Source of the DNA: JACJWR01 sp964556255
GTDB taxonomy: Bacteria; Actinomycetota; Actinomycetes; S36-B12; UBA10799
Reading direction: 5' to 3'
Assembly (NCBI GenBank): GCA_964556255.1
Contig: CAZKVQ010000005.1
Span: 1 to 64,000 of the forward strand
DNA length: 64,000 nucleotides
Each line of letters opens with the position of its first letter. The first letter of the stretch is position 1. The position numbers and the translations under genes are program-made. Below, in pieces: positions 1-8,555 of the stretch. A model generated the notes under the pieces. It was not told the DNA's origin and did no database searches. It was given only the letters and a program-made list of their open reading frames with translations.

Positions 1-1546
1 TCGCACCGCGGGCACGCATGGCGGTGAACGCCTCGTGACCCGGGGTGTCGATGAACGTTATGGGCCTTTCGTCGTCCTCGCCGGCGTGGGCGACGACCTG
101 GTAGGCACCTATGTGCTGGGTGATTCCGCCGGCCTCACCCGAGATCACATTGGTGTTGCGAATGGCGTCCAGCAGGCTGGTCTTGCCGTGGTCAACGTGA
201 CCCATGACCGTGACAACCGGAGGCCGCGCAGCCAGGTCCCCGGCGTCGCCGGAGTCCTCACCGAACTCGATGTGGAACCGCTCGAGCAGTTCGCGGTCCT
301 CGTCTTCCGGCGACACCACCTGGATGTCGTAGTTCAATTCCGCACCCAGCAACTGCAGGGTGTCGTCACCCACGGACTGGGTAGCGGTGACGACCTCGCC
401 GAGGGCGAACAGGGCGGCTACCAGCGAGGCGGGGTTGACGTCGATCTTCTCGGCGAGATCGGTCAGCGACGCGCCACGTGCCAATCGGATGACCTGACCA
501 TCGCCGAGCGGGAGTTTGACGCCGCCGACGGTCGGCGCAGCCATGTTGTCGAACTCTTGACGCTTGGCCTTCTTCGACTTCCGGCTGCGTCCCGGGCGCC
601 CGCCCGGACGACCGCCGAATCTGCTGCCGGGCCGACCGAAGGCACCACCCGGCTGACCGGGACGTCCTGGTCCGCCGCCACCTGGGCGGCCACCGCCGGG
701 ACCACCCGGGGCGCCACCGCCCCCTGGACGAGCGCCACCGGCACCGCCACCGCCTGGACGTGCGCTGTGACCACCGCCGCCGGGACGACCGCCGCCGTCA
801 CGGCTCGGCCCACCCGGGCGAGCGGGGCGGCCAGGCGCACCACCGGGGCCGCCTGCTCCACCGGGCCGTGGCCGCGGCCTGGGCGGCATCATTCCCGGAT
901 TGGGACGCGGCGCACCCGCGACGCCGGAACCGTCCGGAGACTCAGGTCGAGCGCCGGGAGCACGCATCCCCTGGCTGCTCCCGAACGGGTTATTGCCCGG
1001 ACGCGGGCCTGCCGGGCGCATCCCCTGGCTGCCGCTGAACGGGTTGTTCCCAGGGCGCGGACCGGACGGTTTGCGCGGACCACTGGGCGCGCCCGGGGCG
1101 GGCGCGGCTCCGTCTGCTGGCCGCGGGGTTTGAGCCTGGCCGCCCGGGACCTGACGCGGAGCGGCCGGAGCTTTCGGCGCGCTGGGCGTCGGAGCGGCCG
1201 GGGCCTGTGCGGCCGGAGCTTTGGCCGCAGGCTTGGGCGCGGCCGGGCCGGACGCCGGAGTGGGTGCTGCCGGTGAGGGTGCTGGGGCCGCCGCATCCGG
1301 GGCCACGGACGTTGGGCTCGCGGCGGGTCGGGGTGCCGGTCGCGGAGCGGGCTTGGGCGCAGCCTTGGTGGCGGCTGGCTCCGCCGCGGGCTTGGGAAAT
1401 GCCTCTCGGAGGCGCTTGGCCACCGGGGCTTCGATGCTGGACGAGGAGGACTTGACGAACTCACCGAGCTCGTTGAGCTTGGCGACAACGACCTTGCTCT
1501 CGACTCCGAGTTCCTTAGCGAGTTCATAAACCCGGACCTTGGACAC
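1..1546 (-). CDS. infB: Translation initiation factor IF-2 (C-terminal part outside window)
   Basis: IF-2 is the GTPase that brings initiator tRNA to the 30S subunit and promotes subunit joining. 515 residues are visible from a GTG start at 1546. They comprise an IF2_N segment (SKVRVYELAKELGVES), a long Ala/Pro-rich then Gly/Arg/Pro-rich linker, a second IF2_N-like segment (SLTDLAEKIDVNPASL), and the start of the G domain with G1 GHVDHGKTS and G3 DTPGHE. The gene runs off the left edge just after G3. A GGAATGGAG Shine-Dalgarno-like stretch lies just upstream of the GTG. The gene is last in the rimP-nusA-ylxR-infB series, all on this strand. Identity is very secure. Confidence 0.97.
   Translation of the reverse strand, partial: MSKVRVYELAKELGVESKVVVAKLNELGEFVKSSSSSIEAPVAKRLREAFPKPAAEPAATKAAPKPAPRPAPRPAASPTSVAPDAAAPAPSPAAPTPASGPAAPKPAAKAPAAQAPAAPTPSAPKAPAAPRQVPGGQAQTPRPADGAAPAPGAPSGPRKPSGPRPGNNPFSGSQGMRPAGPRPGNNPFGSSQGMRAPGARPESPDGSGVAGAPRPNPGMMPPRPRPRPGGAGGPGGAPGRPARPGGPSRDGGGRPGGGGHSARPGGGGAGGARPGGGGAPGGPGGGRPGGGGPGRPGQPGGAFGRPGSRFGGRPGGRPGRSRKSKKAKRQEFDNMAAPTVGGVKLPLGDGQVIRLARGASLTDLAEKIDVNPASLVAALFALGEVVTATQSVGDDTLQLLGAELNYDIQVVSPEDEDRELLERFHIEFGEDSGDAGDLAARPPVVTVMGHVDHGKTSLLDAIRNTNVISGEAGGITQHIGAYQVVAHAGEDDERPITFIDTPGHEAFTAMRARGA
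964..1060 (-). repeat. Two-copy 54-bp repeat in the IF-2 linker
   Basis: The 14-mer GCATCCCCTGGCTG occurs at 964 and again at 1018, and the surrounding bases are similar, giving an 18-residue duplicated peptide (RPGNNPF...SQGMR) in the disordered linker of IF-2. This is probably a slippage-type expansion in a region with little constraint. Confidence 0.7.
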
Positions 1547-1654
1547 TTTGCTCCATTCCTGGCCCGGGAGTTGCGCTCGAGCCGTCGTTAGGACATCAGG
1601 GGTTTCATCGTTGGCCGTTCATCGGGTGCTCATCCGTCTGCTCCCAGCGCGTGG

Positions 1655-1900
1655 TCACGAAATAGGTCCCGTCAGAGCCGTTCTCACCAATGCGACGTCC
1701 ACCGGTCCCGCCAGGCGCAAGGCCCGCGGGATCGCTCGACGACGAACGGCGAGTTCCAGACACTCGACACGGGGGTGGAGGTAGGCACCTCGCCCCGGCT
1801 TGAGCGACTGGGGGTCGGGCACGACATTCGCGCCTTCCCCGACGATCCTCAGGAGATCAACCTTCGGTGCCTTCTGCCGACACCCCACACACGTGCGCAT
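1655..1900 (-). CDS. ylxR: YlxR/RnpM family RNA-binding protein (DUF448)
   Basis: An 81-residue protein beginning MRTCVGCRQKA and carrying the family signature GRGAYLHP followed by C and the RRRAIPRAL tail. YlxR (RnpM) family members are small nucleic-acid-binding proteins encoded between nusA and infB; in Bacillus subtilis the protein modulates RNase P. The reading frame is open well upstream, into nusA. I chose the ATG at 1900 because the conserved RTCVGCR core starts there. A GTG near 1963 is an alternative and would add about 21 residues. It lies 71 bp after the nusA stop and is probably cotranscribed with it. Confidence 0.9.
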   Translation of the reverse strand: MRTCVGCRQKAPKVDLLRIVGEGANVVPDPQSLKPGRGAYLHPRVECLELAVRRRAIPRALRLAGPVDVALVRTALTGPIS

Positions 1901-1971
1901 CGGGCGCGCAGGCGAGGGACCGGGGTCAGGTCGAGCGGCGATCGTCGTTGAGTCTACCCCCACGACGTGAT

Positions 1972-2970
1972 TCACCCGCTGATCGGGGGCGACGCCGCGT
2001 CGGGAGGCGCGGTATCCGGACGGATGTCGATCCGCCAACCGGTCAGCCGAGCGGCCAGCCGCGCGTTCTGCCCCTCGCGCCCGATGGCCAGCGACAATTG
2101 GAAGTCCGGCACGACGACCCGCGCCGAGCGAGTGGCCTCGTCCACCACAGTCACCGACTCCACCCGAGCTGGCGAGAGCGCATTGCCGACGAAGGTGGCC
2201 GGGTCGTCGTCATAGTCAATGATGTCGATTTTCTCGCCGCCGAGTTCAGACGTCACCGCCCGCACCCGTTGGCCCAGCGGTCCGATACAGGCGCCCTTGG
2301 CATTGAGACCCGGCACTGTCGGGCGTACCGCGATCTTGCTTCGGTGGCCGGCTTCCCGCGCCACCGTCACGATGTCCACCGAGCCATCGGCGATCTCGGG
2401 GCATTCCAGGGCGAACAGTTGCCGCACCAGGTCGGGGTGGGTTCGCGACAGCGTGATCTGGGGTCCCTTGGGGCCGCGCTTGACCGACACGACGATGGCC
2501 TTGATCCGCCGCCCATGGCTGTAGTCCTCGCCGGGAACCTGCTCCGCGGGCGGGATGATCCCCTCGACGCCCCCGAGGTCGACGTGCACCATGCGGGAGT
2601 CCCGACCCTGTTGGATCGGCCCGGAGACGATGGTGCCCTGCTTAGCGGTGAAGTCGTCCACCGTGACTTCGTCGCTGACCTCCAACAGCCGTTGGCGCAG
2701 CACCTGCCCCGCGGTGGTAGCGGCGATTCGACCGAAGTTCGCGGGCGTGTCGTCGAATTCCCCGATGGTGCGGCCCTCGTCGTCCACCTCGGCCGCCCAC
2801 ACGACCACGTGCCCGGTTCGCCGGTCCAGTTCGACACGGGCGTTGGGTTGCGCTCCTGGACTGTGCCGATAGGCGACCAGCAGCGACTCCTCGATGGAAC
2901 GCACGACAACGTCCAGGGACAGGTTCTTCTCCCGCACCAGGCTCTTCAACGCCGAGACATCGATGTCCAT
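1972..2970 (-). CDS. nusA: Transcription termination/antitermination factor NusA
   Basis: 332 residues, the length expected for actinobacterial NusA, which lacks the carboxy-terminal acidic repeats. Order of domains: amino-terminal RNA-polymerase-binding domain (MDIDVSALKSLVREKNL onward, residues about 1-125), S1 domain (about 130-200, with GGVEGIIPPAEQ), then two KH domains (about 205-325, with GACIGPLGQR and AIGREGQNARLA). It modulates pausing, termination and antitermination. The ATG at 2970 shares its A with the TGA stop of rimP, so the two are translationally coupled; a TTG one codon upstream is less likely. Confidence 0.97.
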   Translation of the reverse strand: MDIDVSALKSLVREKNLSLDVVVRSIEESLLVAYRHSPGAQPNARVELDRRTGHVVVWAAEVDDEGRTIGEFDDTPANFGRIAATTAGQVLRQRLLEVSDEVTVDDFTAKQGTIVSGPIQQGRDSRMVHVDLGGVEGIIPPAEQVPGEDYSHGRRIKAIVVSVKRGPKGPQITLSRTHPDLVRQLFALECPEIADGSVDIVTVAREAGHRSKIAVRPTVPGLNAKGACIGPLGQRVRAVTSELGGEKIDIIDYDDDPATFVGNALSPARVESVTVVDEATRSARVVVPDFQLSLAIGREGQNARLAARLTGWRIDIRPDTAPPDAASPPISG

Positions 2971-3428
2971 CAACCGTCCCCCGGCTCGCCCTTGGCGGAG
3001 AAATCCACCTCGATGACGGCCTTGCTGATCTCGGAGTACTCCACGCGACGACCGTCGACGTCGGCACCATCGTCGTCCGAATCGAGGATCCGACCCTTGA
3101 CCACGTCGCCGTCGTGGAGCCTCGCGGTCACCAGACGACCCCGGTTGCGCTCCCAGTGGCGGGGCAGTTTCAACGGGCGACCGACACCACGTGAGGTCAC
3201 TTCCAAGTTGTACGACTGCTCCCCCATGATCCCGGCATCGTCGAGCGCCGCGGAGACCGCTCGGGAGAGGTCGGCGAGGGCGTCGATCCCCACCTGATCA
3301 CCGTCCACCACCACGACGACGGAGGACCTGCGACCCGCGGCCCGCACTTGGAGGTCGTCGAGATCGAAACCCGCGGAGGTCACCAGGGGTTCCACGGTGC
3401 TGCGGAGGGAATCGCCGTGCAGGGCCAT
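2970..3428 (-). CDS. rimP: Ribosome maturation factor RimP
   Basis: 152 residues. RimP assists 30S subunit maturation. The protein shows the usual two parts: an alpha/beta domain (VVVVDGDQVGIDALADLSRAVS) and an Sm-like carboxy-terminal domain containing the family motif LEVTSRGVGRPLKLPRHW. There are two adjacent ATG codons; the second (3428) is better spaced from the GGAGGTGG Shine-Dalgarno sequence. It is the first gene of the rimP-nusA-ylxR-infB run, an arrangement conserved across bacteria. Confidence 0.95.
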   Translation of the reverse strand: MALHGDSLRSTVEPLVTSAGFDLDDLQVRAAGRRSSVVVVVDGDQVGIDALADLSRAVSAALDDAGIMGEQSYNLEVTSRGVGRPLKLPRHWERNRGRLVTARLHDGDVVKGRILDSDDDGADVDGRRVEYSEISKAVIEVDFSAKGEPGDG

Positions 3429-3560
3429 CATCCACCTCCGATGTGTTGTTGTATCGAGCGTGCCTGCCGTCGGCGAGGCCTGTCTGTCGAGGTCACCACC
3501 CCTACCGATTCATCCAGAATAGCCCGCCCGGGCATCCTCGGACTCGTCGCGCAAGAGGTT

Positions 3561-3566
3561 TAGGCT
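3561..3566 (+). promoter_or_regulatory. -10 box TAGGCT for a leaderless transcript
   Basis: TAGGCT ends 7 nt before the ATG at 3574, so the predicted transcription start coincides with the start codon. No convincing -35 box is visible. Confidence 0.5.
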
Positions 3567-3573
3567 TGCGGGC

Positions 3574-4059
3574 ATGGGGAATCCGCACGTACTGACCCGC
3601 CGGAACGTGCTGGCCGCGGCCGCATTCGGGTCCGTGGGCCTCGCGGCCGCCTGCGGGGATTCCGAGGAGGAACGCGCCCGCGCCTCCGATGACCCCGTGC
3701 GGACCGAGATGATCGCTGACGAACAGCGCCTCATCGACTCCTACCGAGCGGCCATTGCCGCCCACCCTGAGTTGGAGTCCCGCCTCGGGCCGATTCTGAT
3801 CCAGCACCAAGCCCACGCCCTGGATCTCGGCGGTCCGCCACGACCTTCCGGAGCCTCCGACTCGCCGTCGTCGAGCTCGACAACCGAGTCGGCACCCGCC
3901 GGGGCCGAGCAGACAGTCGCGATGCTCAGGGACGCCGAACGCCGGGCAGCGGCCGGCCGGATAGCTGGCTGCACTCGTGCCGGCACGGCCGAACTTGCCC
4001 GCCTGCTCAGTTTGATCGGGGCCTCCGAGGCCCAGCACGTCGCCGAGTTGACCTCATGA
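3574..4059 (+). CDS. Predicted Tat-type lipoprotein, ferritin-like partner
   Basis: 161 residues. The amino terminus has a twin-arginine signal (LTRRNVLAAAAFG) running into a lipobox (LAAAC, Cys about residue 29), so the mature protein should be a folded, lipid-anchored extracytoplasmic protein. The rest is helical (EQRLIDSYRAAIAAHPEL, and GASEAQHVAELTS at the end), with a Ser-rich linker in the middle. His and Glu are spaced as in ferritin-like helix bundles, although no full di-iron motif is evident. It overlaps the following DUF4439 gene by 4 bp (ATGA), so the products probably act together. The substrate is unknown. Confidence 0.7.
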   Translation: MGNPHVLTRRNVLAAAAFGSVGLAAACGDSEEERARASDDPVRTEMIADEQRLIDSYRAAIAAHPELESRLGPILIQHQAHALDLGGPPRPSGASDSPSSSSTTESAPAGAEQTVAMLRDAERRAAAGRIAGCTRAGTAELARLLSLIGASEAQHVAELTS

Positions 4060-4568
4060 CCGAGACCTCTCCCAGCGCAGCACCCGAGTTGGTGACAGCT
4101 CTCAATCAAGTGCTCGACGGCGAGTATGCCGCCGTCTGGGCGTATGGCCGCATCGGCGCGGAGGTGTCGGGCGAACGTCAGTCGGACGCTCGCGATGCCC
4201 TACGCGCCCATCGGTCGAATCGGGAGCGGATCCGTGCCCAACTGGCTGGCCTCGGGGTGGCGCCGACCCCGCCACCGGCGGCGTACGAGAGTCCAACGCT
4301 GACCAATCAGGCCGACGCCGAAGCTTGGGCCCAGCGGATAGAACTGGCGCTCGTGCCTCGATACTCCGCGCTTGCCGCAGCGCAGCAGGGCGATCCTCGG
4401 GCCGCGGCGGCCGCCGACGCGCAGACCTGCGCCACCCGGGCCATCCGCTGGGGGGCGGATTCGCAGGCACTGCCAGGGATAGGTAGCCCTTCGGACGCGG
4501 CCACCCAGAGCGGCAGTAGCGGTTCGGCCCCGACAACCCAATCGCCGTCGGCCCAGGTCAGCAACTGA
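4056..4568 (+). CDS. DUF4439 ferritin-like domain protein
   Basis: 170 residues. The first 145 form the DUF4439 ferritin-like domain (LVTALNQVLDGEYAAVWAYGRIG, then SDARDALRAHRSNRERIRAQL), with acidic and His residues placed as in four-helix ferritin-like proteins. The carboxy-terminal 25 residues are Ser/Gln-rich and probably disordered. There is no signal peptide of its own. It is coupled by ATGA overlap to the preceding lipoprotein gene and convergent with proS. Whether it binds iron is not shown by the sequence. Confidence 0.8.
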   Translation: MTETSPSAAPELVTALNQVLDGEYAAVWAYGRIGAEVSGERQSDARDALRAHRSNRERIRAQLAGLGVAPTPPPAAYESPTLTNQADAEAWAQRIELALVPRYSALAAAQQGDPRAAAAADAQTCATRAIRWGADSQALPGIGSPSDAATQSGSSGSAPTTQSPSAQVSN

Positions 4569-4572
4569 CAGG

Positions 4573-4592
4573 GGCGGCTTGACTCAACCGCC
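4573..4592. terminator. Possible bidirectional terminator hairpin
   Basis: GGCGG and TTGA arms pair with TCAA and CCGCC around a single central base, with one bulged C. The site sits exactly between the convergent DUF4439 gene and proS and overlaps the proS stop codon. There is no U tract, which is common in actinobacteria. Confidence 0.35.
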
Positions 4593-6356
4593 TCGCACCT
4601 CGAGGACGATCCGCTGAACCGCCCCCGCCAGTTCGACATCGTGGCGGTCACCGCTGGCGCGGTCCTTGATCTCCACGACACCGTCGGCCAGCCGCTTACC
4701 GATCACGACGATCGTCGGGATGCCGATGAGTTCGGAGTCGTTGAACTTCACTCCTGGGGATACGCCTCGACGGTCGTCGAAGAGCACTGTCAGCCCGGCT
4801 TCCACCAGACCTGAGACCAGGACCTCGCCCGCCTCGAACACGGCGTCGTCCCGGCCGGTAGCGATGACGTGGACATCGGCCGGCGCCACGGACCGTGGCC
4901 AGATGACACCCCGGTCATCGTGGTGCTGCTCCACTATTGCCGCAACCGCACGGGACACGCCGATCCCGTAGGAACCCATGGTGACCACCACCTGGCGACC
5001 GTTCTCGTCGAGTACCCGCAGGTCGAGGACGTCGGCGTACTTCCTGCCCAGCTGGAAGATGTGGCCGATTTCTATCCCACGCTCGGCGGCCAGCCCGGCG
5101 CCGCAAGTGGGGCAGGGGTCACCGTCGCGCACCTCTGCTGCCTCGATCGTTCCGTCCGCGGAGAAGTCACGCCCCGCGACAAGGTCGAACACGTGCCGCC
5201 CCGGCTCATCCGCACCGGTGATCCAGCGGGTGCCGACAACCACCCGCGGATCGAGCAGGTAGCGGATCCCGGTAATCGAGTCCTCCCCCAACGAGCCCGG
5301 GCCGATGTAGCCCTTGGCCAGTCCCGGGAACTTGGCGAATTCGGCGTCCTCGAACGGCCTTGGCTCGGCGGGCGCCACCGAGACGGCGAGTCGCTTAAGG
5401 TCGACCTCACGGTCGCCGGGCAGACCGACCGCCAGCGGCACCGAGGTGCCGTCCGGCTGATCGAGCATGAGCAACACGTTTTTCAGTGTGTCGCGCGCCT
5501 CCCAGGCACGGTCACCGCGGCCGAGTTCGGGGCGGGCGTTGGCGATCTCAACGAGCGAATCGATGGTAGGCGTGTCCGGGGTGTCCTCCGGATGGGCGAT
5601 CGGCACGGCCGCATAGTCCTCGTCCGGTGGCACGAGCGTCGTCACGGCCTCGACGTTGGCCGCATAGCCGCAGACTTCGCACCGGACGAAGGTGTCTTCG
5701 CCACTCTCGCACGGGGCCAGGAACTCCTCGCTCACCGAGCCACCCATGGCGCCAGCCATCGCCGAGACGATGATGTACTCCAACCCCAATCGATCGAAGG
5801 TGCGCTGGTATGCAGCCCGGTGCTGACGGTAGGAGATCTCCAGACCCTCATCGGAGGTATCGAAGGAGTAGGAGTCCTTCATCACGAACTCCCTGCCACG
5901 AAGGATCCCGGCGCGCGGCCGTGCTTCGTCGCGGTACTTCGTCTGGATCTGGTAGAGGCTCACCGGCAGGTCCTTGTACGAGGAGTACTCACCCTTGACC
6001 AGCAGGGTGAACATCTCCTCATGCGTCGGGCCCAACAAGTAGTCGGACTCCCGCCGGTCCTTCAGGCGGAACAGAGTGTCGCCGTACTCCTCCCACCGTC
6101 CGCTGGCCTCGTAGACCTCGCGTGGCAGCAACGCCGGGAAGTGCACCTCCTGGAAGCCGGCGCCATCCATCTCGGCGCGGACGATTGACTCGACGTTGCG
6201 CAGCACCCGGTAGCCCAGCGGAAGCCACGAGAAGACCCCCGGCGCGACCCTTCGCACGTAGCCCGCCCGCACCAACAGCCGATGGCTGGGCACTTCGGCG
6301 TCCGCCGGGTCATCGCGCAGCGTACGCAGGAAGAGCGACGACATCCGCAGCAGCAC
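4584..6356 (-). CDS. proS: Prolyl-tRNA synthetase (bacterial type, with editing domain)
   Basis: 590 residues. A class II aminoacyl-tRNA synthetase that charges tRNA-Pro. Visible parts: catalytic-core start (SSLFLRTLRDDPADAEVPSHRLL), motif 2 (YRDEARPRAGILRGREF), the INS editing insertion between about residues 220 and 390 that hydrolyses Ala-tRNA-Pro, motif 3 (GSYGIGVSRAVAAIVE), and the anticodon-binding domain at the end. The frame is open further upstream, but a GTG at 6356 has AAGGAG six bases before it and matches the usual length, so I start there. Confidence 0.96.
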   Translation of the reverse strand: MLLRMSSLFLRTLRDDPADAEVPSHRLLVRAGYVRRVAPGVFSWLPLGYRVLRNVESIVRAEMDGAGFQEVHFPALLPREVYEASGRWEEYGDTLFRLKDRRESDYLLGPTHEEMFTLLVKGEYSSYKDLPVSLYQIQTKYRDEARPRAGILRGREFVMKDSYSFDTSDEGLEISYRQHRAAYQRTFDRLGLEYIIVSAMAGAMGGSVSEEFLAPCESGEDTFVRCEVCGYAANVEAVTTLVPPDEDYAAVPIAHPEDTPDTPTIDSLVEIANARPELGRGDRAWEARDTLKNVLLMLDQPDGTSVPLAVGLPGDREVDLKRLAVSVAPAEPRPFEDAEFAKFPGLAKGYIGPGSLGEDSITGIRYLLDPRVVVGTRWITGADEPGRHVFDLVAGRDFSADGTIEAAEVRDGDPCPTCGAGLAAERGIEIGHIFQLGRKYADVLDLRVLDENGRQVVVTMGSYGIGVSRAVAAIVEQHHDDRGVIWPRSVAPADVHVIATGRDDAVFEAGEVLVSGLVEAGLTVLFDDRRGVSPGVKFNDSELIGIPTIVVIGKRLADGVVEIKDRASGDRHDVELAGAVQRIVLEVRGG

Positions 6357-6428
6357 GAGCGACTCCTTATCCACGAACGATCGATTCAAGACCGCCGCGT
6401 CAGTTGGGGTTTCAGGGTACCCATTGCG

Positions 6429-7250
6429 TCAGAACAGTACGGAAGCCATCCGCCCGGCGGGTACGAACCCCGCGCGGGCGTAGGCCGCGAGCGCAGGCGC
6501 GTTGTAATCGTTCACGTACAAACTGACCGTCGGCGACACCCGCTGGGATGCCAGCTGTGCCACGGCGGCCATCCCCCGGGCTCCATGACCACGCCCGCGC
6601 AGTTCCGGTGCCACCCACACGCCTTGCACCTGGCAGGCGGCGGCGGTGGCCGCCGCGATCTCGGCCTTGAACACCACCTGACCCGCGTCGATGCGTCGGA
6701 AGACCCGGCCTGCACTCACCAAGGCCGCGAGCCGCGCCCGGTACGCGGCCTCCGAGGAGCCGACCAGCGGTGAGACCCCCACCTCCTCGGTGAACATCCT
6801 CACCGACGCCGGGTACAGGAGGTCGACGTCTTTGGGGTCGGCGGCCCGTACCAGCGGGTCGGGGGCCACCGCTGGCTGCTCGGGGTCCGCGATGAGCAAC
6901 GGTTGGGACCACCTCTCGTCCCGTGCAGCACCCCACCTGCCGGCGACCCCACGCCAGACTGCGGCCACGGACGTGTCAAGACCCACGATCGAGGTCGCGG
7001 TCCGCGGTCGACCGCCGAGCAACTCGCCAAGAGCCTGCAGGCCGGCCAGATCCCCGCCGGCCGGAACCACGTTGCCCGAGACCATGACAGCGGCCCGCAG
7101 TACTCCGCCATCCCACGCCCCCCACACCGAACTGCGGTCAACGCCGAGCTGTTCGACCCGGGCGATGAAGAAGCAATTGGCGACCTGGTCGGCGGCCAGC
7201 AGGGCATCCAGGTGTGGGCGGTCCGCCGCCGAAAGGCGCATGAGTTGCAC
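6429..7250 (-). CDS. GNAT acetyltransferase with DUF4081 amino-terminal domain
   Basis: 273 residues. The first half (about 1-130) resembles the DUF4081 domain seen before GNAT domains in actinobacteria. The second half (about 135-273) is a GNAT fold with the acetyl-CoA loop VWVAPELRGRGHGARGM and the terminal strand YARAGFVPAG. The substrate is unknown. The GTG at 7250 is used; an in-frame ATG three codons later is possible. It is on the same strand between ispG and proS, a position also common in other actinobacterial genomes. Confidence 0.85.
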   Translation of the reverse strand: MQLMRLSAADRPHLDALLAADQVANCFFIARVEQLGVDRSSVWGAWDGGVLRAAVMVSGNVVPAGGDLAGLQALGELLGGRPRTATSIVGLDTSVAAVWRGVAGRWGAARDERWSQPLLIADPEQPAVAPDPLVRAADPKDVDLLYPASVRMFTEEVGVSPLVGSSEAAYRARLAALVSAGRVFRRIDAGQVVFKAEIAAATAAACQVQGVWVAPELRGRGHGARGMAAVAQLASQRVSPTVSLYVNDYNAPALAAYARAGFVPAGRMASVLF

Positions 7251-7285
7251 AGGACCGATCTAAGCGCACCCACGTGCGGCAGAGG

Positions 7286-8440
7286 TCAGGTTACCGATAC
7301 CTCGGGGCTGGAGCCATCGGCCTCCATCGAATCGGCCAGCCGCATGGCCTCCTCGATCAGGGTTTCCACTATCAGGGCCTCGGGCACGGTTTTGATCACT
7401 TCACCCTTGACGAAGATCTGGCCCTTGCCGTTGCCGGAGGCCACTCCCAAGTCTGCGTCGCGGGCCTCTCCTGGCCCGTTCACCACGCAGCCCATGACGG
7501 CGACCCGCAGCGGAACCTCCATGCCTTTGAGACCTTCAGTCACCTGCTCGGCGAGGGTGTAAACGTCGACCTGCGCTCGCCCGCACGATGGGCAGGACAC
7601 GATCTCAAGTCCCCGCTCCTTCAGGTTGAGCGACTCCAGGATCTGCAGCCCGACCCGGACCTCCTCAATCGGCGGGGCGGACAGCGAAACCCGAATGGTG
7701 TCGCCAATACCGCGGCTGAGCAGTGCTCCGAACGCGACGGACGACTTGATGGTGCCCTGAAAGGCGGGGCCGGCCTCGGTCACGCCGAGGTGTAGCGGGT
7801 AGTCGCACTTCTGGGCCAACAGCTCATACGCCTGGATCATGACGACCGGGTCGTGATGCTTCACCGAGATCTTGATCTCCCGGAAGTCGTGCTCCTCGAA
7901 AAGTGAGGCCTCCCACAACGCCGACTCCACGAGTGCCTCCGGGGTGGCCCGGCCGTACTTGGCCAGCAACCGTGGGTCGAGGGAGCCGGCATTGACCCCG
8001 ATCCGGATGGGGGTGCCGTGGTCCTTGGCCGCAGCGGCGATCTCGCCCACCTTGTCATCGAATTTCTTGATATTGCCCGGATTGACGCGGACAGCGGCAC
8101 ACCCAGCCTCGATCGCGGCGAAGACGTACTTCGGCTGGAAGTGGATGTCGGCGATCACCGGGATGCCGGACTTACGGGCGATCTGCGGCAGAGCCTCGGC
8201 GTCGTCCTGGCTCGGAACGGCTACCCGCACCACTTGGCACCCGGCCGCCGTCAACTCCGCGATCTGTTGCAAGGTGGCATTGACATCTGCGGTGACCGTC
8301 GTCGTCATGGACTGGACGCTCACGGGAGCATCCCCACCAACCCTGACCGGACTGCGGGGGTGATCGAGAAGTAGCTGCCGGGATCGGCGACGCGGGGCCA
8401 CGGTGACCGCTGGGGCCGGCATACCGAGTTCGACTGTCAT
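7286..8440 (-). CDS. ispG: 4-hydroxy-3-methylbut-2-en-1-yl diphosphate synthase
   Basis: 384 residues. IspG (GcpE) reduces methylerythritol cyclodiphosphate to HMBPP, the penultimate step of the MEP isoprenoid pathway, using a [4Fe-4S] cluster. The amino-terminal TIM-barrel part contains SVQSMTTT and VRVNPGNIKKFD. The carboxy-terminal cluster domain has the Cys ligands in CPSCGR and GCVVNGPGEARDAD. The ATG at 8440 is preceded by GAGGAGAA, which outranks the longer upstream frame. Its pathway partner dxr lies two genes upstream. Confidence 0.97.
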   Translation of the reverse strand: MTVELGMPAPAVTVAPRRRSRQLLLDHPRSPVRVGGDAPVSVQSMTTTVTADVNATLQQIAELTAAGCQVVRVAVPSQDDAEALPQIARKSGIPVIADIHFQPKYVFAAIEAGCAAVRVNPGNIKKFDDKVGEIAAAAKDHGTPIRIGVNAGSLDPRLLAKYGRATPEALVESALWEASLFEEHDFREIKISVKHHDPVVMIQAYELLAQKCDYPLHLGVTEAGPAFQGTIKSSVAFGALLSRGIGDTIRVSLSAPPIEEVRVGLQILESLNLKERGLEIVSCPSCGRAQVDVYTLAEQVTEGLKGMEVPLRVAVMGCVVNGPGEARDADLGVASGNGKGQIFVKGEVIKTVPEALIVETLIEEAMRLADSMEADGSSPEVSVT

Positions 8441-8555
8441 CGCATTCTCCTCGCAGTGATACGTGTTCGGGGCTGCTGTGGCGCGGACCGAGCCCAAGCG
8501 CCCATACCAGTATCCCCCAGGGCGGGCAGATGCGGGAATCGTGCCGTTGGGCGCT

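Noticed and set aside
1867..3297. 476-residue plus-strand frame over ylxR, nusA and rimP
   Set aside because: Three recognised genes occupy the other strand; this translation lacks any known motif.
4869..6188. 439-residue plus-strand frame over proS
   Set aside because: Antisense shadow of a fully recognised synthetase.
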